From contig JAAEAF010001085.1 in the NCBI GenBank assembly GCA_011037195.1, forward strand, positions 124,001 through 188,000: DNA of 64,000 bases. The letters are read 5' to 3'. This DNA is from Triatoma infestans. Taxonomy: Eukaryota > Arthropoda > Insecta > Hemiptera > Reduviidae. A model generated the notes under the pieces. It ran no database searches, was not told the DNA's origin, and saw only the letters and a list, made by a program, of their open reading frames with translations. Below are positions 11,605 to 22,838 of this stretch, one piece after another. A program made the position numbers and the translations under genes. Each line of letters begins with the position of its first letter. Position 1 is the stretch's first letter.

Positions 11605-11652
11605 AGACCCTGAAGAAGGCAATAAATTTGCCGAAACGTCGGTGAAAATTTA
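11605..11652 (+). ncRNA. hammerhead-ribozyme-like motif, outer right arm
   Basis: Plus-strand mirror of the 10336-10380 motif: CTGAAGA, GGCAA/TTTGCC stem II, GAAACGTC, stem I ACC/GGT. Core intact. Confidence 0.56.
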
Positions 11653-11682
11653 AAAAGAGGTTTTTTATGACCCAACCTCAAC

Positions 11683-12624
11683 ATTAATAATTTATGTATC
11701 CAAGTAACGCAAACATTAATTTAGAGAAACAATATTATAATACAGATTCTTGTTTTCTAAAAATATTTAGGAACTAATTCGAAAAGAAGGTAAAAATCAA
11801 GGAAATACGACAAGGATAACTAAAATTAAAAAGCCAAAATTTAAGTAGTTGAAAGACAAGGAAATTCATAAGGTTTAAAACAGCTATTAAAATATAAATA
11901 ACATAAAAACACCGGGCGAATGCAAAAATTTTTTTTTTGTGTAATTCAATTTTTTTTTTTTTAAGTAGACCAACGTTTGTTAGGAAATATTAATCACATC
12001 ACAATGCTCACCAATACGAGTAAACAGATTATTGGCGGAAATCAGTAAACAATTTAAGGCTTTATTGTTAAACGAGAATAATTTCATATCTGATTTTATG
12101 ACTGTGCCAAAATTTTGGAGGCTATAATATACTCTTTCCTCTGCATCCGCCATTATAAACTACAATTGTCTAAAGCATTTCATATTTAATAAAAAAATAA
12201 TTTATAAATATATTTTATCTTGATTTTAAAAGAATACATTTTTTAAAAATTATTAATCGAAAAACTTTGGTAGTATTATTGAGCTAAAAATTATTCCCTA
12301 TTCAAATGCATTTTTATCACTTTTTAATTATTGTTTTTACAATGAATAAAATTTATTAATAAAAATTTAGCATAATAAAATTATTACTAATTAATTCAGT
12401 ATAATAAAATTGAAAATTATTAAATTTAAATATTAATTACTTTTTGGTAATAATGTATTTGTAAATTTGTTTCATACCTAAAAGTTTAATCAAATATCTT
12501 TAATAAAATAGTTTTAATAAAATTCAATGGCATTTATGCTTGAAATAACTAAACTATTAAGTGATATTAATCCGCATTTAAATTACATATATCACAATAA
12601 CTCCAGTTTTCTAAAATTCGCTAT
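11683..12624. other. non-coding, downstream of the sugar transporter
   Basis: AT-rich sequence with no recognisable features. It includes the presumed 3' UTR of the minus-strand transporter gene just below 12625. Confidence 0.4.
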
Positions 12625-14048
12625 TCAAACTGATCCTATTAATGGTTCATTAGTTATTTTTTTAATGTTTTCATTAACTTCAGCTAAGCTTTTGTTAGCA
12701 GATTCTGGTATATATATAAATGTCATAATAGCACCTATTAAAGATACTAGTGCAAATGTTAAAAAATTCATATACATACCAAAAATTTCATTTAATGTGT
12801 GATAAAGCTTAAGATTTATAAAAGCAAAAATACCGGATGTTACTCCAGTGACGGCACCACCAATACATCGTGTATGTGTTGGAAAAAATTCAGCTTGCAC
12901 AGTTTGTATCAACTGACCAAAACCTACATTTGAGCAAACACAAAAACTTGCTACACCTAAATATTTCATCCATGCTATTGTTTGTACATGAACTGATGTC
13001 TTCTCTTGTAGGAAAAAATAAATTGAAATACTTAGATTAGACAATGTGGAGCCTATTGTTGACCAAATTAATAAACGTCTCCTGCCAACTGTGTCCGAGA
13101 GAAATGAAGAAAACAAAGCACTAATACAAAGAATTGTACCCATAGCAAGTGTAAACTGTTCTGGTTTTATTAGCCGATCGGAATCAGAAGCAAATGTATC
13201 ACTAGCGAATGCAATAATGGCGGTCAAACCTGACATATATCTAACAAATGCAACTATTTGCACTATCAGGAATGCTCTTCTATCGCTGCTAGTTGCAAAT
13301 AAATCTACCCAGCCACCTTTCTGTTTCATGTCATTTAATACTGCTTCTTGAGTCAGACAAAATTCATCATTAATATCCTCACCAGATCTTAACCATTTAA
13401 GAGCTGTAGCAGCTTTCACATTATCTTTTACCATAAAATAATAATATGGTGATTCAGGCATAAAAAAAAAACTTAAAGAAAATAAAATTGGAAATATAGA
13501 TAAACATATGATATAGGTGCGATAGGAAGTATAATGTCCTGTGGCATAAGTATACAGAGTGCCCAAGAACCACATAAAGGAAAAATTGGCACCAAGACAT
13601 CCTCTAATTTTTGAGCTTGATATTTCTGCAGAATACATGGGAGCCACCGCGAACACAACTCCTAAAATAATGCCCTGTATACAGCGAACAAGATATAGAA
13701 AAATCAATCCTCTTGTAAACATTGCCAGTGCCCAAGAAATAATGCACAAAGGTCCAATTATTAGAAGTACTGTTCTTCGTCCCCATCTAATATTTATTAA
13801 AACATAAACCAATTAAAATAAAATTAAATCTTTTTTTATATAAATTTATCAAAAAACAATCTTATTTACCTGTCAGCCAGCAGACTGCAAGGCAAAACAA
13901 ATATGATGTCACTAAATTCAATTGATGATGTTAACCATGAAATATCCGAAGTTGTAGCGTTTACTTCTCTTTTCAACCATTCACTGAGAGGTTCCAACCA
14001 CATAAAACTGGACGCAGCACACATCACACACAAGTTACCTATAAACAT
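12625..14048 (-). CDS. facilitated trehalose/sugar transporter (Tret1-like, MFS)
   Basis: Two exons, 14048-13870 and 13786-12625, split by an 83-bp GT-AG intron that interrupts an arginine codon and rebuilds the sugar-porter motif DRWGRR. The protein is 446 residues if translation starts at the ATG at 14048. It is a member of the SLC2-like sugar porter family with hydrophobic segments throughout. Other family marks are 'PESPYYYF' before the central loop, a second 'DTVGRRR' motif after the loop, and 'IPESANKSLAEV' near the C-terminus. Insect members import trehalose, glucose or other hexoses at the plasma membrane by facilitated diffusion. The N-terminus is short for the family and a further 5' exon may exist. 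Key sugar-binding residues cannot be checked by eye, so the substrate is open. It stands alone; no neighbour suggests a pathway. Confidence 0.9.
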
Positions 14049-14332
14049 TCTTTATACAAAGTGACAAGAAAAATGTACAATTTTATTACATTTAGTGGTC
14101 CAATAACAGTCTAAACTTTTAGACCTTAATAAAACCAACAGTCTATTCTTTTGGTAGATTTGTTAAACAATTAGACTCATATCATATCTTCTAAAAAAAA
14201 TCTCGATTAGTAATGAAGTTAAATACATAGTAGTGACCTGCAGGGATATAGCAGATAAGTTTTGGTGCTGAATTGGATGTACACTATGATGGTTCGACCT
14301 ATGATCACCTTGGTGCAATGTAATGGGCGAAT

Positions 14333-14505
14333 AAAACCAAGAGAATAAGTCGGTCAGCACCAAGACAACCTTTAAAAAGGTACAATGTCTAGCATGTCAA
14401 TGTATGACAGTATAATGTGAAAACCAAGAGAATAAGTCGGTCAACACCAAGACAACCTTTAAAAAGGTACAATTCTAGCAGTCAATGTATGACAGTCATG
14501 TTTCC
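14333..14505. repeat. two-copy 87-bp tandem repeat
   Basis: The segment starting AAAACCAAGAGAATAAGTC at 14333 recurs at 14420 with only a few changes. It lies just upstream of the transporter gene. The following 14540-14700 has three loose repeats of a ~60 bp unit with AAATATTATAATTTA. Confidence 0.85.
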
Positions 14506-15106
14506 GTGAAAAAAAATACAAAATATAATAAAAGAAAAAACGCTGCTCAGGTATTCAAATATTATAATTTACAATTGCTATAAAAAGAAAAATTAATCAG
14601 TTACTCAAATATTATAATTTAAAATTGCTGTAAAAATGGAAATTAAACTGGTCCTACTATAATATAAAATTGCTCTAAAATTAAAAATTAAACTTTTTGT
14701 TCCCTTAAAACGAAAAATTTCGCTTGAGTAATTATTATCCTCTATAAGTGTGATTTTTAGTTGTTTTTTTTTTTTTGTTTCCTGACCTAATATAAAAAGA
14801 AATATATATTATAAAATTATGGCGCTCAAACCGGGACAAAATTGCAAAGAAAATTAATTTATATTGATTTATATTGCTCGATAACACATTATCATACTAT
14901 CGGTGTATGTTATTTACTAAAAATTAAAATAAATTTAAGGAAGAGAGAAACACTTTATTCGTAAAGAATTGTCAGTGGGGCTGCTCGACAATGTCAAGTT
15001 GCTAACACACAGATTAAATCATGAAACAGATAATTTTGTTTTGTTATTGTTTTCCACTTTTCGACAACAGACGTGTGTGCGCAAAGTCTAACTGTAGATG
15101 TGGTGG
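14506..15106. other. non-coding AT-rich stretch
   Basis: Besides the loose 60-bp repeats at 14540-14700 I see no gene or element. Confidence 0.4.
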
Positions 15107-15841
15107 TTAATGATGGCTAGAGAGTCTATAATAATCTCCTCCGTTAGGCCTCGGCAATATATTCGGGTCTATACCGACCTCGTCCCAGAATTCCACCGTT
15201 TTCTTTGGAATAGTCCCCCGAGCACCGAACCATAGACCACGCACTTTATAGTCCCGTTCCCCAAACATATCTCTATACTTCTCGGAGAGATATGTAATAC
15301 ATTTGCTATAAATGGCACGCTTTTCTGTGTCGACCTTATCCCCCTGCTGTGGATCGTTATTTTCATAACGCACCGTCGGATCAATGATGTACGCTAGTCT
15401 GCTGTCCCTTTTAAAGGCCACTATATCTGCATATCGCGCAGAGCCCTCATCATCAACAGTGTACACTTCCTCAAAGCAGGTATAATCAAGAGCCCTAAGA
15501 GACTCTGCGATCGCGTGCTTGACCCTGTGATGCCACCTAGTCACGAGGAGCATATTGTGTGGACAATTTCCGAGCACATGTGCCGGTGTTTCGTTCTCTC
15601 TACCGCATTTGAGGCAGAGGGGTCCAATATCTCTTGCTGAATTCGTGGCAACTCCGGGAATGCCCTTGAGTGGAGCATAATTTATGTTTAATTTTATCGC
15701 GTTGGTCCACTCCGAGCCTGAGAGCACTTGCTTATTGTAGATGTACTTATTAACTTTGGGAGTCTCCCTGAAGTGACAGGCATTATCTTCTTTAAAATTG
15801 TATCTTTTGCTTAAAATAGTAAAATGCTGATTACTCTTCAC
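15107..15841 (-). mobile_element. R2/R4-type LINE C-terminal zinc knuckle and restriction-like endonuclease
   Basis: An uninterrupted 244-codon frame encodes the C-terminal part of a site-specific-type non-LTR retrotransposon. A CCHC knuckle 'CLKCGRENETPAHVLGNCPH' lies near residues 75-94. It is followed by the restriction-like endonuclease domain, with 'YADIVAFKRDSRLAYIIDPT' holding the two acidic residues of the PD-(D/E)xK-like site. The RT domain that should precede it is absent upstream, so this is a 5'-truncated insertion. An open frame of this length implies a recent insertion or simply luck. Host-gene status is unlikely. A related RT, possibly of the same family, lies at 29005-30434. 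Confidence 0.82.
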
Positions 15842-15942
15842 AAAGTAACAATTTCTATGTTATTTGGTATTTTGTTTTAAAATCGTATGTTGAATTCATA
15901 TAGTAACATTACAGTCACCTTTCTCAGTACTTGAGGGAATCA

Positions 15943-16236
15943 TTTTTTGTTTACTGCGCGATATTGTCGGGAGGTGAATAAAAGTCACTCTCAAAATCTG
16001 AAGTGGGCTATTAAGTGGATGCATGGAATCTGCTACTGGGTTTTTTGTTTGCTGCGTGATATTGTCGGGAGGTGAATAAAAGTCACTCTCAAAATCTGAA
16101 GTGGGCTATTAAGTGGATGCATGGAATCTGCTACTGGGTTTTTTGTTTACTGCGTGATATTGTCGGGAGGTGAATAAAAGTCACTCTCAAAATCTAAAGT
16201 GGGCTGTTAAGAGGATGCATGGAATCCGCTACTGGC
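15943..16236. repeat. 98-bp tandem repeat, three copies
   Basis: Units start at 15943, 16041 and 16139, each with TGATATTGTCGGGAGGTGAA (GCGATATTG in the first) and ending GGAATCYGCTACTGG. The second copy is nearly identical to the first, the third slightly diverged. The array abuts a BEL/Pao gag relic and may be the repeated leader of that element. Confidence 0.92.
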
Positions 16237-17000
16237 CGAAAGAGAGGAGATTTTTGCGATGGCGCAGTCCCTATTTGACCATTTGAGGGTTATGAAATCC
16301 CACGTCTCATTACAACGATTAGAGATCAATACTGGAAGCCCAGTTTAAGGAGGTAAGAGAAAAGGAAACTAAATCCTTCATCCGCTGACCCCAATCTCCG
16401 GGTAGATACAATCCAAGTCTGTGTGACTTTCGAGGACATAATAGATAACTGTAGGGCAAAATGTAGTCCTACCAGTACGTCACGCCAAGAGATCTCCCAG
16501 CCCCTTCTCCTCATCACACCAATCCGACGGGTAGCAATCTTCCCTGTCTAGACCTGCCAGTATTCTCCGGACAATTGGAAGATTGGTGTCACTTTATAGA
16601 ATTTTTTGACAGTCTAGATCACTGGGAAGTTCCTCTCCCTACCCTGAAGAAATTCCATTATTGAGACGGTCTCTAAAAGGGAAGCCTGGGCCTACGCCTT
16701 GGAGAAGGACAACTATCAATTGGCGTACTCTGCCTTAAGAAAAAGATATCAAATTAAGAGGATACTGGCGGGTATGTATCTTAAAAAGTTCTGGACTACT
16801 GCTTACTTAACAACTCCTCTCAACGTAATCTGCAGCAGTTACTGAGAACTCATTAAACGAGCTTTAGTACACTCGAAACTATGGTATTCCCGATATGTTA
16901 GACATCTTGAAATTTCACTTAGCCCTAAGAAATCTTGAAGACCACATGGGTTCCGACAAGAATCTGTCAAAATTTCTTAACCGGAAGTACCCTAGGACTG
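16237..17000 (+). mobile_element. BEL/Pao LTR-retrotransposon gag relic
   Basis: With frameshifts repaired only in reading, the plus strand gives the diagnostic Gag patch 'LDLPVFSGQLEDWCHFIEFF' near 16550-16610. It is followed by a 'LKKFHY' and 'GEAWAYALEKDNY'-like series and 'YSALRKRYQ' near 16735. This order is the conserved Gag block of BEL/Pao elements. There is no protease or RT downstream. The frame is broken by stops and shifts. Confidence 0.78.
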
Positions 17001-17465
17001 AATAGATTTTCAGGGTTTTTTTGCGATTTTCTCGGTATACTTGTTACATTACTACACATATAGAGAGCTACAATATTTGTTAGAAATATTTCTCTGGGAA
17101 AATTCAGTTAAGGGACTTTTGGAGGAGGGAAGGGGTTTTGTTTTCCTCGAAAATTGCTGTATGAGTTTATTATACGATTCAACAATAAAAATAATATTAA
17201 TTATTAATTCGAATTAAATATATTGCCAAAACTCCGAGTTTGAAAAACAGCGGGTGACCAGGAGTGCGTTGTTACTGAACAGTTTTTCTTTTTCTGCTAT
17301 TATCTTCAAAAAATACCGACGGATTTCATTTAAATATAGAGGGCTATCAATTTTTCTGAGAACTTTAATTTAAGGGTTTTTTGGGGGAGCGTTAAGCTAT
17401 GCTTTCCTAAAAAATAAAAACAACATAGCTTTGTTAAGTTTAGATTCTCCATTCGATATAATACT
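16981..17465 (+). repeat. dispersed 'cggaagtgcg' repeat family, about two units
   Basis: A ~240-280 bp unit recognisable by '(a)gtgcg..actgaacag', 'tgcgattttctc', 'gagctacaat', 'ggaaaattca(t)ttaagg' and 'gccaaaa(t)tccgagtttga'. It is non-coding and occurs in arrays and single copies throughout 17-25 kb and at 30.4, 34.6 and 39.9 kb. Confidence 0.8.
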
Positions 17466-17489
17466 GAAGACAACTAAACATCTAGTTGC

Positions 17490-17960
17490 CCAAGCGAGGG
17501 TTGCCCAGGAATCTGATTTAAACTTCTATCAAAGATTGGAGAGAAATGGTGGGAGAGATCACTAAGACAGACGCAGGCTACGTTCTTTATTAAGAGACAT
17601 TTGGCTAAATTCAACAGGGATCTACTGAACCATAGCCGAAAATTAATAGTGGGTCTATTTATAGGGCACTGGAATAGAACTCAAGCACCAACTACTACTT
17701 GCAGACAACGCGCTATGCCTATTCTGCAAGGCCGAGGAAGAAACCCAGGTACACATCCTCTGTGAGTGTGCCAGCTTGACGAGGACAAGGTTTCTTTAAT
17801 TGGGAACAAGAATCCCGAAGCCATGAGCTTCATGATAGAGCCACTTTCACTTTGCTAGGCCTGAAGAATGTGTTCTAACCATGGGGAATCCTATCCACAA
17901 TAAACCTCTTAGTGTAGGTCGCGATGGAACGAGGCTCGCCTCCCCTTTATCAATCAATCA
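17490..17960 (+). mobile_element. R1/I-type LINE C-terminal tail
   Basis: Frame-shifted plus-strand sequence reads 'GLFIGHWN', then 'LCLFCKAEEETQVHILCECA' near 17715-17775. This is the C-terminal CCHC-like knuckle that ends the ORF2 of R1/I-group LINEs. It is followed by a GC-richer 3' UTR ending in a short ATCAATCAATCA run near 17950. Confidence 0.75.
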
Positions 17961-18129
17961 AACATCCAGTAAGAATTATAAGTTTGAAAAAATTATTCAA
18001 TTAATTGCAGTTAGAGAAAATCGTGAAAACATAGATTTTTACTTTCTCTAAACGCAGTTTGAGGGGAGTTAGAGAAAGGGGAATTAGAGGAAATATTATA
18101 ATCGTGTCAAATTTTCGATATCGAGTTTT

Positions 18130-18250
18130 CACCAGAAATACACGTTTAAGGGATATCCCTCAGTATAAAAAAGCGGTTTTTAGAAAATAGTCTGTTTGTA
18201 TGTATGAGTGTGTGCGTTCTGCTCAAAAACGAAATATTGCAAAACGTTCA
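18130..18250 (+). repeat. partial unit of repeat family with 'gttttcaccggaaatac' leader
   Basis: Contains 'tttcgatatcgagttttcac', 'aatacacgttt' and 'gtttttagaaaatagtctgt' next to a TG-rich stretch. The same leader is found at 20990-21115 and 34670-34790, always next to a microsatellite-like TG/CA run. Confidence 0.6.
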
Positions 18251-18261
18251 TACTTACATTC

Positions 18262-18505
18262 ATTTTTTTTTTTTTTTTTTATTTAAGGCGTCTCAACATC
18301 TGTGGTCATTTGCGCCCGAGCCTTCTCAGTGCACTGCCGCCTCCGGACAGTGTTCTCCCGTTACAGACAACACTGTCCATCACCGGACAGTGAGCTGTAG
18401 GGCTCCTAGGAAGAGAAAATCTAAGGGCAGCACGGCTGGATTCAAACCCGTGATCTCCGCGTTACTAGTCCAGCGCGCTACTACTGAGCTAATCCCCTCC
18501 CTTTA
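18262..18505 (-). mobile_element. tRNA-derived SINE (near full length, minus strand)
   Basis: Read on the minus strand the element starts with a tRNA-like head: A box 'TTAGCTCAGTAGTAGCGCG', an anticodon-loop-like 'ACTAGTA' (threonine AGT type) and B box 'GGGTTTGAATCC'. It continues with a ~150 bp body containing two inverted 'GGACAGTGTTGTCTGTAACG' and 'ACACTGTCCGG'-type segments and ends in a poly-A tract, seen as poly-T at 18263-18280. Truncated relatives lie at 36421, 37560, 50735 and 63805. Confidence 0.8.
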
Positions 18506-18529
18506 CATTCATTTGAGAATCACCATAGG

Positions 18530-19340
18530 ATCCGACAGGAACTAACCTGCCAACCGAAAGTTCCACTTTACTGAATGGATTTCAGTTTTTTGCGATTTAC
18601 TTTCAACTATATATATTAACATACAAAAAGCTTCTACTTTTATTTGAAACTTTTCTCTGAAATTCATTCTCGGAAATTCATTTAAGGAAACTTTGGGGGT
18701 GGGGGTATTTTTTCTTCTAAAGTGCTAATTTAGTTTATTACAGAATTCTAACATCTATTAATATTAATTACAACGGAATTTGTTACCAAAATTCCGGTTC
18801 ACCAGACGTGCGTTTTACTACTGAACAGTTTTTTTGAGTTTTCTGAGACTTTCTCGAAAACAGCTTCAACAATAACTATATCGATTACACATACAAAGAG
18901 CTACCACCTTTCATCAGAAAAATTCATTTAAGGTAGTTTTAGGGAGAGAGTATGGGATTATATTTTCCTCTATTATAGTTTATTATATAATTCTATCGTT
19001 TAAATAATATTTATTAGAATTAAGAATTAAATATGTTGTTAAAATTCTGAGTTTTAATAGAATCGGTTGACCTGAAGTGCGTTTTTTTTAACAGTTTTTC
19101 GGGTGTCTGCTATCGACGGATTTCATTAAATTTGTTAAACTAACTTACTTTGATTGGGATTTTTTCCCGGAAAAGTTAATTTAAAGAAATTTAAGAGGAG
19201 GAGGAGTGCATGGTTTCCTCAAAAAAGTCATGTCATTAAATTTACATTCTCCAATTAATAAAAAATTGAAAAAACCAGAAATTTACTAAAAATTATATGT
19301 TGAAGAAAATTTAGTGCAAACTGCAGTAGGGAATGTGGTG
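18530..19340 (+). repeat. dispersed repeat family, about three tandem units
   Basis: Units follow one another with boundaries near 18785 and 19030, marked by 'ccaaaattccgg' and 'taaaattctgag'. All carry the 'ttcatttaaggaa..tttggggg' and 'tttcctctaa' landmarks. Non-coding. Confidence 0.78.
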
Positions 19341-20009
19341 TCAGTGTTTTACATCACTTTCTATTTTTTTTAACAAACAGAATTTGCATAAAAGTTCAAA
19401 TAGACAAATTTAATTAAAGAAGCATGCATGGCCTACTAAATTGATATTAAACTAAAAAAATAAAAGGTAATAAGATAAATTAGTTACATCTTGATTTATA
19501 TGCTGACTGTATCTCAAATATAAATTTTTCCTTTTTTTTTTTCTTTTTTTTGCGCTACTTGTGATAAAATGAGAAAAACCTGTAGACTCACAAGATATTG
19601 TGGCCATAAGTTGACGGATGAACGCTTTATCCAAAAAATTAAAATCACAAAAACATAAGCAATTATTACACATTTTTTGCACGAACTCAATAATCAATAA
19701 CTCTTATAAAATAATTCAATATTGTTTAGACCATGCGATATGCTCGTGCTGACTGGGGTAAGTCATGTCTTAATGAGTCATTTTATATAGCGCTGTTATC
19801 AGTATTATGGATATATGTATAAATACAGAGATAGTATGTATATAAACATATGTATACATTAAAGGTAATATAAGAAATTTTTTTTTTTTATATAACACAT
19901 TTATTTTATCTTTTTTTTTTTTTTAACAAATATTTTAAAAACGAAATATATTTACATTTATCATTATCTAGAAATTTAATACTAATTTTTAGCATGCGGA
20001 ATAAAATAA
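19341..20009. other. non-coding stretch
   Basis: AT-rich with several long T runs. No gene or recognisable repeat. Confidence 0.4.
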
Positions 20010-20489
20010 AATCGGTGTGAAACACTCAGACAACTTTCTCTTACTGCAAATTTACAGAATTGTAACTGAAAAATTTTATAGTTATTATACCAAATTTAAA
20101 GAATTCGTCGGTGTTTTTATGGAGAAAATTGCGAAAATTGAAAAAACTGTTCAGTACGCACACAGTTTTCTTGAAACTCGGAATTTTTGCCATCTAATTA
20201 ATTTGTTTAGATGGTAGAAATGTATGATCAATTAAGATCGAACTTTAGAGAAAAACATAACCCTCCCCCTCCTCCAAAAGCCTCCTTAACTGACTTTACC
20301 CGGAGAAACGTTTCAAATAAAATTTGTAGCTCTTTATATGTGCAGTTCACAGAATTCGTTTAAAGAAAATCGTTGGAGCGATTTTTGAGAAAATTGAAAA
20401 ATCTTTTCAGTAAAGTGGCACTTGGAGTTAAACGATTTTTGCGAAAAGCTTATTCTCAGGTTTCTTTAATACTTTAACGAAATATTAAG

Positions 20490-20534
<45 letters not shown>

Positions 20535-20660
20535 AATTGCTAAAAACCACTTTTTTGGACTCAGGGGACCTCAAAACATACATTACACGATTTCAATACC
20601 CTCTTACTAACAGTGAGAGAAAGAAATAAGAGTTTAAATATTCAACTGAAAATTTGTGTT
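20010..20660 (-). repeat. dispersed repeat family, inverted copy with CA microsatellite
   Basis: The minus strand matches the family. On the plus strand one sees 'ccctccaaaagcctcctta', 'agaaacgtttcaaata' and 'gtagctcttta' (reverse complements of the usual landmarks). A (CA)n run at 20491-20533 follows, then 'ttgctaaaaaccac' and the palindromic 'ctcttactaacagtgagag' end. Confidence 0.72.
20491..20533. repeat. (CA)n microsatellite
   Basis: A 43-bp pure CA run inside the inverted repeat copy. Confidence 0.97.
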
Positions 20661-22149
20661 AACGAGTGTTTAACTAAACAAAATTGACGAAAAATGTTTA
20701 ATTTAAAAAAAAAAAAAAAATTAATAAAAAATTATTGGACTAAAGTGGGAAGTATGATTTTCACAGACGAGTTTTGATATTCTCCACTGGAAACACTTCA
20801 GTCAAGTATTCAGTATTGAATTTATTCTACACTCGTTAAAAGCATGTAGATGAGAAGATAAATATTTAGTTTAGATATTTTAGAGAGGTTATATAGTAGA
20901 TATGCGCATGCCAACAATTGATTAAATTTATTATCAAATTCCATTTATTTATTCTATTCTCCAGCTGAAAACACTATCATACGTGATTTAATATATCTGT
21001 AATACGAAATATTGCGAGCGTGTCAAAATTTCGAAATTGATTTGTTCACCAGAATTAAACATTTTGAGATATCATCCAATCAAAAACTTTTAGTAGTCTG
21101 TGTGTTTTCCCCCCTTGAAAGTAACCCTAACAAGGGAGAGTAACCCTCCAATACATTATAACATATGTTGTTTCTAAATTATATTACATAATAATAAATT
21201 ATCTATTAATTTAAACAATGATTATAATACTGGCCTCTGTGTGTGTGTGTGAACAAAATATATAATCAACGAAAAATCGCAAGTATCTCAAAGTTGATAT
21301 TCTCCGTTTAGGTACTACTGTAGGCAGGATGGGAGTAAGGAGGAGTGAATGGGAGGTGTTCGGGGAATCAGTTGTACCAGTAATTTGAACTCCACCTGGG
21401 TACAAACTGTATATTCAAATTGAACAATAAACAATACATATACAAAGGAAATACTTACAAAATTGCTAAAAAACTTACGACTAGAATTTACAAGGCCCCA
21501 GTGACACTATTTCTACTATGTAACCTTTAGTTCTGACATTTAGGGAATTCTATTACATCTAATATCTCTTATAAAATTCTACCATTCCCCTAACACACTG
21601 CTAATACCCTAAATATATGTGAAGAGCTAATAATTGCAACTTACACTACCTTAACACATCAACCCCCATGTTTTTAATATTTTAACATTTATAAGTGCCT
21701 TACATCCTAAGACTTACAATAAAACAAAAGCAACCCCGCTAGCAACCCATATCAGGCTATGAGGAGAAACGGTTGCATAGTCCTGTCGGTGTTTTCTTTA
21801 TCCTCGCGCACTCCAGACCCGTACTTCGAGTGGTCACGCCCACCAGAAAGTACTTACAAATGGCTAAGAAACACCACTACGTGCTGCAAATTCGGCGATC
21901 AAACAAAATACTAAAAGGAACTCTATTTCAGATTTTAAACTCACTGGCCAGTGCAGCTTACTATTCACTCACCTGCTCAATTCTTATTGTTGCGTCTGTT
22001 TTGCTGCGCTTTCAATTTTCACAAAAATGCCACCATTTGTATACACTGACCTACTTACAATTTTTAATATTTTATATTCACTGTTTTAATATTCTAATTC
22101 CTTTACATCTTACACTACCACCACATCTGACACGAAGATTTCGGGCAAA
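20661..22149. other. non-coding stretch with weak repeat remnants
   Basis: Includes a leader remnant of the dispersed repeat family near 20990-21115. The region 21700-22150 is slightly richer in GC and has an open frame to 22225 that resembles no protein I know. Confidence 0.4.
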
Positions 22150-22560
22150 ATCCGTCATTCCCGTAAATGTGTCTTTACTGAACCATGTTTTTTGTTTTAC
22201 AGTTTTCTCCACTGATTTTCATTAAACTTTGTACACACTAACAACACACGTACAAAATGCCAATCACTTGTGTTTAAAACATTTTTCCCGGAAAGTTTTC
22301 CTATAAAATATCACTTAGTACAATTTATGGTTCTAAAATAAAAAAATTAAGATACAATAAAAGCATTGGCGGAATTCCAAATTTGAAGATAATCGGTTTA
22401 CAGGAAATGCGAATTTTATAGTATTGATATCAGAGGTTTTTTTTTTTTAATTTTCTCAAAAACGGCTACCAATTTTATCTAAACTTTGAATTACAAAAAT
22501 CTGATCAATCGTATTACTTCCTCTTATAACAATTAAGAGAAAATAAAAACGAATCTCTTA
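22150..22560 (+). repeat. dispersed repeat family, one diverged unit
   Basis: Carries 'actgaaccatg', 'acatttttcccggaaagttt', 'aattccaaatttga' and 'cggtttacaggaaatgcg'. Ends with the 'cttcctcttataacaattaagag' inverted motif near 22523. Confidence 0.7.
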
Positions 22561-22838
22561 CCAATAACTTACTGATTTACTGATACTGGATTTAGACTTT
22601 ATGTTTCTAGCAATTTGAATTCTTTAATCAAAGTGACCTTGTATAACAATTTGTTATCTTATTAAAGAATCAGTTTACGCAAGTAGTAATCGCTAAATAC
22701 CGTATATTGTTTTTTTATCAAATGGCAAATCTTATATAATGTTTATTTGCCCAAAATCGTCCTTTGCCGCAAGAATGAGGGTTATTCGTTGAAACAACAA
22801 TGTGTTAATAAAACAATTTTAATAATTATTGTCTACGA

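Larger units (their letters stand above)
10300..11682. repeat. nested palindrome of three inverted-repeat pairs
   Basis: The outer pair (about 10300-10530 and 11395-11682) encloses two more palindromes. One is at 10561-10722/10745-10912, centred near 10735. The other is at 11020-11188/11197-11365, centred near 11193 with almost no loop. The outer and inner pairs each carry a hammerhead-like motif in both arms, pointing towards the outer ends, while the middle pair has none. No protein is coded. The structure looks like non-autonomous derivatives of Penelope-type terminal repeats inserted into one another. Confidence 0.85.

Noticed and set aside
12527..13807. Plus-strand open frames over the sugar transporter
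   Set aside because: Shadows of the transporter exons on the other strand, with no family resemblance of their own.
21773..22225. 150-codon plus-strand frame
   Set aside because: Begins with a non-ATG codon, resembles nothing known, and overlaps a unit of the dispersed repeat family.
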